DNA from: an uncultured Clostridia bacterium
Lineage (GTDB): Bacteria; Bacillota; Clostridia; Christensenellales; Borkfalkiaceae
Length of the DNA: 26,404 bases
Assembly (NCBI GenBank): GCA_947627125.1
Contig: CANQUY010000007.1
Coordinates: 1 to 26,404 of the forward strand
Direction of reading: 5' to 3'
Shown here: positions 15,116-22,298 of the stretch, in pieces
How the letters are laid out: every line of letters begins with the position of its first letter
Position numbering within the stretch: the stretch's first letter is position 1
The notes under the pieces: generated by a model
The model's input: only the letters and a program-made list of their open reading frames with translations
Database searches by the model: none
Told to the model about the DNA's origin: nothing
Position numbers and translations under genes: made by a program

Positions 15116-17113
15116 TCATTCCAGCTCAAATGCGCCCGTGTAGAGCTGGTAATATTTTCCCTTCTGTTCGATGAGCTGTTCATGCGTGCCGCGCTCGATG
15201 ATCCGTCCCTTTTCCAGCACCATGATGGCGTTGGAATTCTTGACCGTCGAGAGCCTGTGCGCAATGACGAATACCGTTCTGCCCTCCATCAGCTTATCCA
15301 TGCCCCGCTGGACAATCGCCTCGGTGCGCGTATCGATGGAGGAAGTCGCCTCGTCCAGGATCATGACGGGCGGGTCCGCAACGGCCGCCCTCGCAATGGA
15401 GAGGAGCTGCCTCTGCCCCTGCGAGAGGTTCGCCCCGTTCTGGTGGAGCATCGTCTGATAGCCCTCGGGAAGCCTCTGGATGAAGTCGTCCGCGCCCGCA
15501 AGTTTGGCCGCCGCAATGCAGTCCTCGTCCGTGGCGTCGAGCTTGCCGTAGCGAATGTTGTCCATGACAGTTCCCGTGAAGAGGTTGGTGTCCTGCAAAA
15601 CCATGCCGATCGCGCGGCGGAGTTCCCCCTTCTTAATTTTATTGACGTTGATCCCGTCGTAGCGGATCTTCCCGTCCGCAATGTCGTAGAAGCGGGTGAG
15701 AAGGTTGGTGATCGTCGTCTTGCCCGCGCCCGTTGCGCCGACAAAGGCCACTTTCTGCCCGGGTTTTGCATAGAGGGAAATGTCGTGCAGGACGATCTTT
15801 TCGGGGTCGTAGCCGAAGTCAACATTGAACATGCGGATATCCCCCTCGAGCTTGGTATAGGTGACGGTGCCGTCCTCCTTGTGGGGGTGCCGCCATGCCC
15901 AAACGCCCGTGCGCTCCTCGCACTCGCTGAGCGTCCCGTCGGGGTTCTCCTTGGCGTTGACGAGGGTCACATATCCCTCGTCCTCCTCGGGCCTTTCGTC
16001 AATGAGGGCGAAGATACGGGCCGCGCCCGCAAGCCCCATGACGACGGAGTTCACCTGGTTGGAAACTTGGTTGATATTGTTGGAGAACTGCCGCGTCATC
16101 TGCAGGAAGGAAACGATGAGCGCGACGTCGAACACCTTGAGCGCGGCGTCGGCATACACGCCGATCCCCCAATTTTGGGTTTTGCCGATGATGAACACGG
16201 CTCCGACGACCGCAATGATGACGTAGAGCACATGGCCGATATTCCCCAAGATGGGCATGAGCATGTTGGCGTAGGTGTTGGCCTTGGTGGACTGGTCGCA
16301 GAGGTTCCCGTTGACCTTGTCGAAGTCGGCCTTGGCGGCCTCTTCATGGCAGAACACCTTGACGACCTTTTGGCCGTTCATCATCTCCTCAATAAAGCCC
16401 TCCGTCTGCGCGACAGCCCTCTGCTGCCCGAGGAAGAACCTGCCCGCTCCCCCGCCGACGACCTTCGTCACAAAGAGAATGAGCACGACGCAGCCGAGCA
16501 CAATGAGGGTGAGATAGACGCTGTACCAGATCATGATGAAAAACAGCGTGAGCACCATGATCCCGGACGTCAACAGCTGCGGCAACGACTGCGAAATGAG
16601 CTGGCGAAGCGTATCAATATCGTTGGTGTAGTAACTCATGATATCGCCGTGGCTGTGCGTATCGAAATACTTGACGGGGAGCTCCTGCATGCGGTTGAAC
16701 ATTGCCTCGCGCATGTTCTTGAGATAGCCCTGCGTGAGGATCGCCATGAGCTGTTTATCGATCGCCCCCGCGACGAGGGAAACGACATACAGTCCGATAA
16801 GAGTGAACATGAACACGCAGATTTCCCTGCCGTAGAGCGACCAAAAGTCGATCCCTTGGATGAGCTCGGGGTGGACGGCCCCGGCGGCGTCGGTCGCGGT
16901 CGTCTTTGCGTATGTCAACGCCTCTTCCACCACCGTGAAGATCCTCTGCATGAAGATGGACGGGAGCGAAGAGATGACGGCGTTGCAGACGATGAGGACG
17001 AGCGCGATGACGAGCATCCTCGGATAGAAGTGATAGACGGATTTGAGGATCCGCTTGAATGTTCCCTTGGGCGCGGAGGCTCTCGGCCCGCCCTTCATTC
17101 TCATGTTAGGCAT
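15116..17113 (-). CDS. ABC exporter half-transporter, catalytically canonical subunit (LmrD/BmrD-like)
   Basis: This 665-aa protein has six membrane helices (about residues 30-370) and a nucleotide-binding domain. Walker A is GATGAGKT (459-466), Walker B with the catalytic glutamate is MILDE (D587, E588), and the H-loop is VIAHR (H619). The signature is LSQGQ (563-567), a change from LSGGQ. In heterodimeric exporters the subunit with the intact Walker B/H-loop normally carries the altered signature, so this fits. A charged insert (about 385-420) separates the membrane and ATPase domains. The ATG at 17113 follows GGAGGTGAGG and overlaps the end of the upstream partner by 8 nt; a start at 17176 would translate repeat sequence. 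The substrate (drug, lipid or peptide) is not determinable. Confidence 0.94.
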   Translation of the reverse strand: MPNMRMKGGPRASAPKGTFKRILKSVYHFYPRMLVIALVLIVCNAVISSLPSIFMQRIFTVVEEALTYAKTTATDAAGAVHPELIQGIDFWSLYGREICVFMFTLIGLYVVSLVAGAIDKQLMAILTQGYLKNMREAMFNRMQELPVKYFDTHSHGDIMSYYTNDIDTLRQLISQSLPQLLTSGIMVLTLFFIMIWYSVYLTLIVLGCVVLILFVTKVVGGGAGRFFLGQQRAVAQTEGFIEEMMNGQKVVKVFCHEEAAKADFDKVNGNLCDQSTKANTYANMLMPILGNIGHVLYVIIAVVGAVFIIGKTQNWGIGVYADAALKVFDVALIVSFLQMTRQFSNNINQVSNQVNSVVMGLAGAARIFALIDERPEEDEGYVTLVNAKENPDGTLSECEERTGVWAWRHPHKEDGTVTYTKLEGDIRMFNVDFGYDPEKIVLHDISLYAKPGQKVAFVGATGAGKTTITNLLTRFYDIADGKIRYDGINVNKIKKGELRRAIGMVLQDTNLFTGTVMDNIRYGKLDATDEDCIAAAKLAGADDFIQRLPEGYQTMLHQNGANLSQGQRQLLSIARAAVADPPVMILDEATSSIDTRTEAIVQRGMDKLMEGRTVFVIAHRLSTVKNSNAIMVLEKGRIIERGTHEQLIEQKGKYYQLYTGAFELE

Positions 17114-19115
17114 TTTCCTCACCTCCTTCCTCCTCGGCGGAACTCTCGGCTCCCCTCTCAGGGGAGCTGTCACCATCAGCGGAACTCTCGGCTCCCCTCA
17201 TAGGGGAGCTGTCACCGCAGGTGACTGAGGGGTTCTCGCCCCCTCCATTGGAGCCCTCATTCATGCCCCCTCCGTCGGAGGGGGGTAGGGGGGTGGGCTC
17301 CCCCATCTCCCCGAACGACGAAACGGCCTTGCCGCCCTTGTTCTGCGTCGTGTAGACCTCGGTGTAGATGGCATTCGTCCCGAGAAGCTCCTCATGGGTG
17401 CCGACGGCGTCGATATGGCCATTGTCCATGATGATGATGCGGTCGGCGTCCTCGACGGAGGAGGTGCGCTGGGCAATGATGATCTTCGTCGTTGTGGGAA
17501 TAAAGTCCTTAAAGGCCTTGCGGATGAGCGCGTCCGTGTGCGTATCGACGGCGGACGTCGAGTCGTCCAAGATCAAGATCTTGGGCCTTTTCAGGAGGGC
17601 GCGGGCAATGCAAAGACGCTGTTTCTGTCCGCCCGAAACGTTGGTGCCCCCCTGCTCAATGTATGTATCGTACTTTTTGGGGAAGGTCTGGATGAACTCA
17701 TCTGCCTGTGCGAGGCGGCAGGCCTCCTCCATCTCCTCGTCCGTGGCGTCGGGATTCCCCCAGCGCAGGTTCTCCTTAATGGTGCCCGAGAAGAGCACAT
17801 TCTTCTGCAGAACAACGGCGACTTGATTGCGGAGCGCCTCGAGGTCGTACTCTCTCACGTCGTGACCTCCCACCTTGACGCTCCCCTCCGTCACGTCATA
17901 AAGACGGGAGATGAGGTTCACGAGGGAAGTTTTCGAGGAACCCGTGCCGCCGATAATGCCGATCGTTTCCCCCGATCTGATGTGGAGATCGATATCCTCG
18001 AGCACGTTCTTTTCGGCCGTAGCGGAATATTTAAAGGAAACGTCGTCAAAGTCGATGGAGCCGTCCGCGACTTCGGTGAGCGCATTCTCGGGGGAATGCA
18101 GGGTGGATTCTTCATTCAAGATCTCGCAGATACGCCTCGCGCTCTCAATGGACATTGTGATCATCGCAAAGACCATGGAGAACATCATGAGCGAGGACAA
18201 GATCTGCATGCCGTAGACGACGAGCTGGGACACCGACCAAACCGTGAGCGGCGAGCCCGTTTCGGCAAGGACCTGCGCCACATTCGTTTCCTTGAGAATG
18301 AGATAGGAGCCCAAGAAGAGCACGGTCGAGAGGACGCCGTAGAAGAAGAGCTGCATGACGGGGTTGTTCCACGCCAAGATGCGCTCCGCCTTGGTGAAAT
18401 CCTTTTGGACGTCGGTGGCGGCGCGATCGAACTTCTCCTTTTCGTAGTCCTCGCGGACGTACGACTTCACGACGCGGATGCCCGAAATATTCTCCTGCAC
18501 CGATTCATTCAAGTTATCGTACTTTTTAAAGACGCGGCGGAAGAGGGGCATCGTCCTCCACATGATGAAGAAGAGGATCCCCGCAAGCGGGAAGATGACG
18601 CCGATAAAGATCCATGCGAGGTTTCCGCCCATCACAAACGCCATCACGACGGAGAAGATCATCATCATGGGGCTTCTGACGGCCACGCGGATGATCATCA
18701 TGAATGCCATCTGCACGTTCATGATATCCGTCGTCATGCGGGTGACGAGGGAGGGCGTGGAGAACTTATCGATGTTCTCGAAGGAAAACTCCTGGATCTT
18801 GTAGTAAAGATCCTGCCGCACATTCTTGGCGAATCCGCAGGAAGCCTTGGCGCAGACCGCACCGGCGGCCGCGCCGCAGATCAGCGACAAAATTGCCATG
18901 CCGACCAAGATTAAGGCATATTGGCCGACGCCGAGCGTTTTCAGGGTCACGTCGCCGCTCGCCCACAGTCCCGCACCGCTCTCGATCGCCTCGCCGAGAA
19001 GGGTGATGACGAAGGGAATAAGACATTCGAGAATGACCTCGAACGTGACGAAGATAGGAGAAAGAATGGAAACGAGCTTAAACTCCCTGATACATTTTGC
19101 AAGTGTTTTGAGCAA
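17106..19115 (-). CDS. ABC exporter half-transporter, degenerate-site subunit (LmrC/BmrC-like) with repeat-derived tail
   Basis: The preferred start is TTG at 19115 (669 aa), placed correctly after GGAGGTGAT; a TTG at 19133 lies upstream of that site. There are six membrane helices (about residues 15-335) and a nucleotide-binding domain: Walker A GGTGSSKT (389-396), signature VSGGQ (493-497), Walker B ILILDD with Asp instead of Glu at the catalytic position (D518), and Gln instead of the H-loop His (IIAQR, Q549). It is therefore the non-catalytic partner of the downstream subunit. After about residue 600 the protein ends in a roughly 70-residue Gly/Ser/Glu/Pro tail (PPSDGGGMNEGSNGGGENPS, then DSSPMRGAESSADGDSSPER) encoded by an inserted repeat. 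The last codons overlap the partner's start. Confidence 0.93.
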   Translation of the reverse strand: MLKTLAKCIREFKLVSILSPIFVTFEVILECLIPFVITLLGEAIESGAGLWASGDVTLKTLGVGQYALILVGMAILSLICGAAAGAVCAKASCGFAKNVRQDLYYKIQEFSFENIDKFSTPSLVTRMTTDIMNVQMAFMMIIRVAVRSPMMMIFSVVMAFVMGGNLAWIFIGVIFPLAGILFFIMWRTMPLFRRVFKKYDNLNESVQENISGIRVVKSYVREDYEKEKFDRAATDVQKDFTKAERILAWNNPVMQLFFYGVLSTVLFLGSYLILKETNVAQVLAETGSPLTVWSVSQLVVYGMQILSSLMMFSMVFAMITMSIESARRICEILNEESTLHSPENALTEVADGSIDFDDVSFKYSATAEKNVLEDIDLHIRSGETIGIIGGTGSSKTSLVNLISRLYDVTEGSVKVGGHDVREYDLEALRNQVAVVLQKNVLFSGTIKENLRWGNPDATDEEMEEACRLAQADEFIQTFPKKYDTYIEQGGTNVSGGQKQRLCIARALLKRPKILILDDSTSAVDTHTDALIRKAFKDFIPTTTKIIIAQRTSSVEDADRIIIMDNGHIDAVGTHEELLGTNAIYTEVYTTQNKGGKAVSSFGEMGEPTPLPPSDGGGMNEGSNGGGENPSVTCGDSSPMRGAESSADGDSSPERGAESSAEEEGGEENA
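17130..17300. repeat. Structured repeat inserted in frame at the 3' end of the ABC transporter gene
   Basis: Two copies of CTCGGCTCCCCT ... AGGGGAGCTGTCACC lie here (near 17148 and 17190). The second is completed by GTCACC-GCA-GGTGAC and CTGAGGGG, and a further hairpin CCCCCTCC-GTC-GGAGGGGG follows near 17268-17286. It is the same family as 4208-4416. Here it is translated as the low-complexity C-terminal tail and remains open in frame until the operon overlap. Confidence 0.85.
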
Positions 19116-19187
19116 ACGATCACCTCCAAACAACGTTAAACCGAATAAAAGGGCGCAAACTCCAAGGAATTTACGCTTATCCCGGGT

Positions 19188-19216
19188 ATTATACCATATT
19201 ATATAATTACCGTCAA
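19188..19216 (-). promoter_or_regulatory. Promoter of the ABC exporter operon
   Basis: Minus strand: TTGACG (19211-19216), a 17-nt spacer and TATAAT (19188-19193). The predicted 5' leader is about 65 nt, ending in GGAGGTGAT, so this transcript is conventionally led. Confidence 0.8.
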
Positions 19217-19233
19217 CTTTTCCGCCCGCCCTT

Positions 19234-19500
19234 TTGAATTTTCACCAAAAAAACATATTGAGCGCCGCCCCCTCCTTGAGGAGCCCGAGCGCGTCCGCAC
19301 TCCAGCCGCGTCATTCTGATCACGTCATGGTGAGCGAAGTCGAACCATCACCTTATTATTGCTGCGGTGATCCTTCGACTACGCTCAGGATGACGCTATT
19401 CAGAACGCTGCCGTTCCCGCCCCCTCCTCGCGCTCAATTTTTAATTTTTAATTTAATTCCCTCTCCCTCGCATAACTCTCATTTCTCCGCGCAATCTATT
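19234..19500. repeat. Intergenic region with an ATGG/ATCC inverted-pair element and an AT-rich motif
   Basis: No gene is visible. 19323-19395 holds two 30-nt arms in inverted orientation: CGTCATGG ... CCATCACC, and on the other strand CGTCATCC ... GGATCACC. They differ almost only by swapped GG/CC pairs within each arm. 19434-19458 is an AATTTTTAATTTTTAATT motif also found at 20868-20895. Confidence 0.85.
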
Positions 19501-19515
19501 CTCAGGAGGTATTCT

Positions 19516-19680
19516 ATGCAGAAGTTCAGATCGGGCGAAACCGTTCCCATGTCCTGCAACTACAAGGCGTACGACAAGAACGGACAAAGTCATGACGACG
19601 AAAAGACCTATCTCGAAAAGGGCACGACCTTCCCGCCTCTCCAGCACGAAGGCGGCTACTGGGTCATGGACCACGACTAA
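19516..19680 (+). CDS. Small 54-aa protein, possibly YjzC-like
   Basis: The ATG at 19516 has a strong ribosome site (CAGGAGGTATTCT). The protein starts MQKFRSGETVPMSCNYKAY and ends GGYWVMDHD, with LEKGTTFPP in the middle. It is soluble and has no signal peptide. The 'f.sGe.vP.s..Y ... l.kG..FPp' layout resembles the small YjzC-type proteins of Bacillota, whose function is unknown; I rate that match as suggestive only. Longer in-frame starts upstream run through repeats and are not credible. A strong terminator follows 12 nt after the stop. Confidence 0.82.
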   Translation: MQKFRSGETVPMSCNYKAYDKNGQSHDDEKTYLEKGTTFPPLQHEGGYWVMDHD

Positions 19681-19691
19681 GCCCTATTCGG

Positions 19692-19726
19692 AAAAGAGCG
19701 CTGCCGCATCGGCAACGCTCTTTTTT
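19692..19726. terminator. Bidirectional Rho-independent terminator shared by the 54-aa gene and bioY
   Basis: Stem GAGCG-c-TGCCG / CGGCA-a-CGCTC with a 3-nt loop (CAT). A T6 run follows on the plus strand, and the A-rich left side gives a T-run on the minus strand. It lies directly between the two convergent stop codons. Confidence 0.93.
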
Positions 19727-20298
19727 CAAACATATCTTTCAATTTTTACTGTCAGGAATGCCGCAACGGCCAGTTTTATGAGGTCAGGCAGAATGTAGGG
19801 AACCACGCAGAGCATGAGGGCCGACGCCACGCCCATCTCATCCGCCGTGGCACGGTTGTAGACAGTGAGGAACCAGACAGTTCCAAAGAAATAACACACG
19901 GCGAGTCCCAAGATCATGGCCAAATACAGCATGCCGCATCTCAGCCATCTATTTTTGACGGGTATATGCTTCGCTGCTGCGGGAATGAGAGCCGCAAACA
20001 CGAAGCCGAGAATGTAACCGCCCGTCGCGCCGAAAAGCGCCGCCGCTCCCGCCTTGAACCCCGCAAACACGGGGATCCCGACAAGCCCCATGAGGACGTA
20101 GACGGCAACCGCCGCCGTTCCCCTCCTCACACCCAATAGTCCTCCGACCGCCGCAATTGCAAAGGTCTGCAGGGTGAAGGGGACCTCTCCGATGGGCAGA
20201 GAGATCCACGCGCACACAGTGATGAGCGCGACCCCAACGGAAATCAAAGCGGCCTCTCGGGCCGCACTGTATAGACGTTTGGATGCAGTATTTTTCAT
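19726..20298 (-). CDS. bioY: BioY-family biotin transporter substrate-binding (S) component
   Basis: This 190-aa integral membrane protein has about six hydrophobic helices. The BioY signature region runs from about residue 36 to 105: PIGEVPFTLQTFAI, GGLLGVRRGTAAVAVYVLMG and GIPVFAGFKAGAAALFGATGGYILGF. BioY captures biotin and works with an ECF energizing module (EcfA, EcfA', EcfT). None is encoded nearby, so it probably uses a shared module elsewhere. It stands alone, ends in the shared terminator and has only a weak GGGAAA before its start. I looked for a BirA operator upstream and did not find a convincing one. Confidence 0.93.
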   Translation of the reverse strand: MKNTASKRLYSAAREAALISVGVALITVCAWISLPIGEVPFTLQTFAIAAVGGLLGVRRGTAAVAVYVLMGLVGIPVFAGFKAGAAALFGATGGYILGFVFAALIPAAAKHIPVKNRWLRCGMLYLAMILGLAVCYFFGTVWFLTVYNRATADEMGVASALMLCVVPYILPDLIKLAVAAFLTVKIERYV

Positions 20299-20356
20299 AC
20301 GAAATTTCCCAAAAAATGCAACTTATGTTACGATTTCGATCAACTCATCCCCCGCC

Positions 20357-20390
20357 GCTCACCCTGAGCGTAGCGAAGGATCCCATAAAA
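20357..20390. repeat. ACCC/GGAT short repeat unit
   Basis: GCTCACCCTGAGCGTAGCGAAGGATCCC, the short form of the hairpin superfamily with one non-compensated pair (ACCC with GGAT). It lies upstream of bioY. Confidence 0.7.
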
Positions 20391-20410
20391 CGCACGGGAG
20401 CATGCGGCCC

Positions 20411-20753
20411 CGCGTCATTCTGAGAGTGAGCAGGACGAGAGGACAAGGCCTAACCCGCCGCGTCATTCTGAGAGTGAGCAGGACGAGAGGACAAGACCTA
20501 ACCCGCCGCGTCATTCTGAGAAACGGAGTAGGACGAGAGGACGGGACCTAACCCGCCGCGTCATTCTGAGAAACAGAGTAGGACGAGAGGACAAGACCTA
20601 ACCCGCCGCGTCATTCTGAGAAACGGACGCAGAACGAAGTCATAAAGACCTAACCCGAAGAATCTCGCGGCGAATGTCCGTAAAGTATGCGGCAGATGCT
20701 TCGGTACTACCCCCGTAGACTTCGTTCCGCTCTCCTTCTCAGCATGACGCCGC
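20411..20753. repeat. Tandem array of four truncated ATTC-type units plus a complete inverted pair
   Basis: Units begin CGCGTCATTC at 20411, 20459, 20507, 20557 and 20607 (periods 48, 48, 50, 50). The first four lack the GAAGAATCTCGCGG end. The fifth is complete and is followed by an inverted ATGC-type partner ending at 20753, with one base missing in its GCGGCG arm. There are no unique spacers, so it is not a CRISPR array. The gap 20299-20888 contains no gene. Confidence 0.9.
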
Positions 20754-20758
20754 CCCAC

Positions 20759-20895
20759 CCGCTCATCCTGAGCGTAGCGAAGGATCCCATAAAACCGACG
20801 GAAGTCCGTAAGTCTAATGGGATTCTTCGGTCGCTTACGCTCCCTCAGAATGAGCGGAGGCCCCGCCTCAATTTATAATTTTTAATTTTTAATTC
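20759..20895. repeat. ATCC- and ATTC-type short units and AT-rich motif next to metK
   Basis: 20759-20787 is a GCTCATCC ... GGATCCC unit. 20819-20858 is an inverted unit with ATTC/GAAT ends. 20868-20895 repeats the AATTTTTAATTTTTAATT motif seen at 19434; on the minus strand its GAATTAAAAATT start contains the metK stop codon. Confidence 0.75.
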
Positions 20896-22049
20896 AAATA
20901 CTTCCCCAGATCCCCTCTGTCCGTCTGTTCCCACGGGTAGCTGTCGCGGCCGAAATGGCCGTAGGAGGCCGTCTGCCCGTAGATGGGACTGCGCAGACCG
21001 AGTTTCTTGATGATCGCCGCGGGCCGCAGGTCAAATTCTTTTTTCACGATCTCCGCGATCTCGTCGTCGGGCAGTTTCCCCGTGCCGAAGGTGTCCACAA
21101 ACACCGAAACGGGCCGCGCGACGCCGATCGCATAGGCGACCTGCAACTCCATTTCATCCGCAAGCCCCGCCGCGACGACGTTTTTGCAGATGTACCGTGC
21201 CATGTACGTTGCGCTCCTGTCCACTTTGGTGGGATCTTTTCCCGAGAAGGACCCGCCCCCGTGCGGAGCCCTGCCGCCGTATGTATCGACAACGATCTTT
21301 CTGCCCGTCAGCCCCGAATCCCCCTCGGGACCGCCGATCTCGAACCGCCCCGTCGGGTTGATGAAGTACTTGGTGTTCTCATCGAGAAGATCTTTGGGGA
21401 GAACGGCCTCGGCGACCAGCTTCTTCATGTCGGCATAGATCTGTTCCTGCGAAACTTTGGTGTTGTGCTGGGCGGAAATGACCACTGTGTCGATGCGCAC
21501 GGGCGTTTTTCCGTCATATTCCACGGTGACCTGCGTCTTTCCGTCGGGGCGGAGATAGTCAACGGCCCCGCTCTTGCGGACCTCCGCAAGGCGATAGGCA
21601 AGTTTATGGGCAAGAACGATGGGAAGGGGCATGAGCTCCTCCGTTTCGCGGCAGGCATAGCCGAACATGAGGCCCTGATCCCCCGCGCCGATCTCGTCCT
21701 CTTCCTCGCCGCCCCCCTTCTTCTCCATGGACGCGTCCACGCCGAGGGCAATGTCGGGCGACTGGCCGTGGATGAGGGTGATGACCTTGCACTTGTCGTA
21801 GGCAAAATCCCCCGCATAGTAGCCGATACGTTGAATGACCGACCGCGCGACAGCCTCATAGTCGACGGTTGCACGCGTGGTGACTTCCCCCATGATCATG
21901 AGGGTATTGTAGGCCGCACAGCACTCGACTGCCGCACGGGTGTAGGGATCCTGCTTTAAAAGTTCATCCAAAATGGCGTCGGAGATGTTGTCGCACACCT
22001 TGTCAGGATGCCCCTCGGTGACGCTTTCGCTCGTAAAGAATCTTCTCAT
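20889..22049 (-). CDS. metK: S-adenosylmethionine synthetase
   Basis: This 386-aa enzyme joins methionine and ATP to form SAM. The family motifs are intact: GHPDK (13-17) for the triphosphate, GAGDQG (121-126) at the adenosine site and GGGSFSGKDPTK (264-275), the P-loop-like segment. The length is normal. A residue run KKGGGEEEDEIGAGDQG just before the hexapeptide is more acidic than in E. coli but is common in Clostridia. It has its own strong promoter and a roughly 20-nt leader with GAGGAAAA, too short for a SAM riboswitch. The last codons (LGKYLN) and the stop fall inside the AT-rich repeat. Confidence 0.97.
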   Translation of the reverse strand: MRRFFTSESVTEGHPDKVCDNISDAILDELLKQDPYTRAAVECCAAYNTLMIMGEVTTRATVDYEAVARSVIQRIGYYAGDFAYDKCKVITLIHGQSPDIALGVDASMEKKGGGEEEDEIGAGDQGLMFGYACRETEELMPLPIVLAHKLAYRLAEVRKSGAVDYLRPDGKTQVTVEYDGKTPVRIDTVVISAQHNTKVSQEQIYADMKKLVAEAVLPKDLLDENTKYFINPTGRFEIGGPEGDSGLTGRKIVVDTYGGRAPHGGGSFSGKDPTKVDRSATYMARYICKNVVAAGLADEMELQVAYAIGVARPVSVFVDTFGTGKLPDDEIAEIVKKEFDLRPAAIIKKLGLRSPIYGQTASYGHFGRDSYPWEQTDRGDLGKYLN

Positions 22050-22075
22050 ATGCGTTTTTCCTCGTTTGTCTTTCT

Positions 22076-22104
22076 ATTATAGCGAACTCTCCACCGAATG
22101 TCAA
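22076..22104 (-). promoter_or_regulatory. Consensus promoter of metK
   Basis: Minus strand: TTGACA (22099-22104), a 17-nt spacer and TATAAT (22076-22081), a perfect match at both hexamers. The ATG at 22049 has an ordinary short leader with a ribosome site. Confidence 0.9.
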
Positions 22105-22145
22105 CTAAAATGACGCCCCGCCCTTTTCTCGGCTCCCCGCCCCGC

Positions 22146-22261
22146 CCCTCATCCCGAGCGTAGCGAGCGGATCTTGTAAACCAACAGACCCCGCCCCGCG
22201 TCATTCTGAGAAACGGACGCAGAACGAAGTCCGACGACCTAACCCGAAGAATCTCGCGGGG
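22146..22261. repeat. Short ATCC unit and a solitary ATTC-type unit
   Basis: 22148-22174 reads CTCATCCCGAGCG ... GCGGATC. 22194-22261 is a single unit with CCCCGCG-TC-ATTC and GAAT-CT-CGCGGGG ends and no inverted partner, showing that one unit can exist alone. Confidence 0.85.
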
Positions 22262-22298
22262 CCACTTCTATGCGTCTAACAAGATCCTCAAACCAACC

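Noticed and set aside
14951..18914. Long plus-strand open frames (750 and 506 codons) opposite the ABC exporter genes
   Set aside because: They are antisense to unmistakable ABC transporter sequence, start inside repeats and have low-complexity composition rich in His, Asp and Arg.
20299..20345. BirA operator upstream of bioY
   Set aside because: GTAACATAAGTTGC is only loosely reminiscent; the two half-sites of a BirA box are not present with correct symmetry and spacing.
20411..20606. Possible CRISPR array (regular 48-50-bp period)
   Set aside because: The whole period is conserved, with no unique spacers, no cas genes, and units belonging to the dispersed hairpin family.
22050..22104. SAM riboswitch upstream of metK
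   Set aside because: The consensus promoter leaves a leader of only about 20 nt, too short for any SAM riboswitch class.
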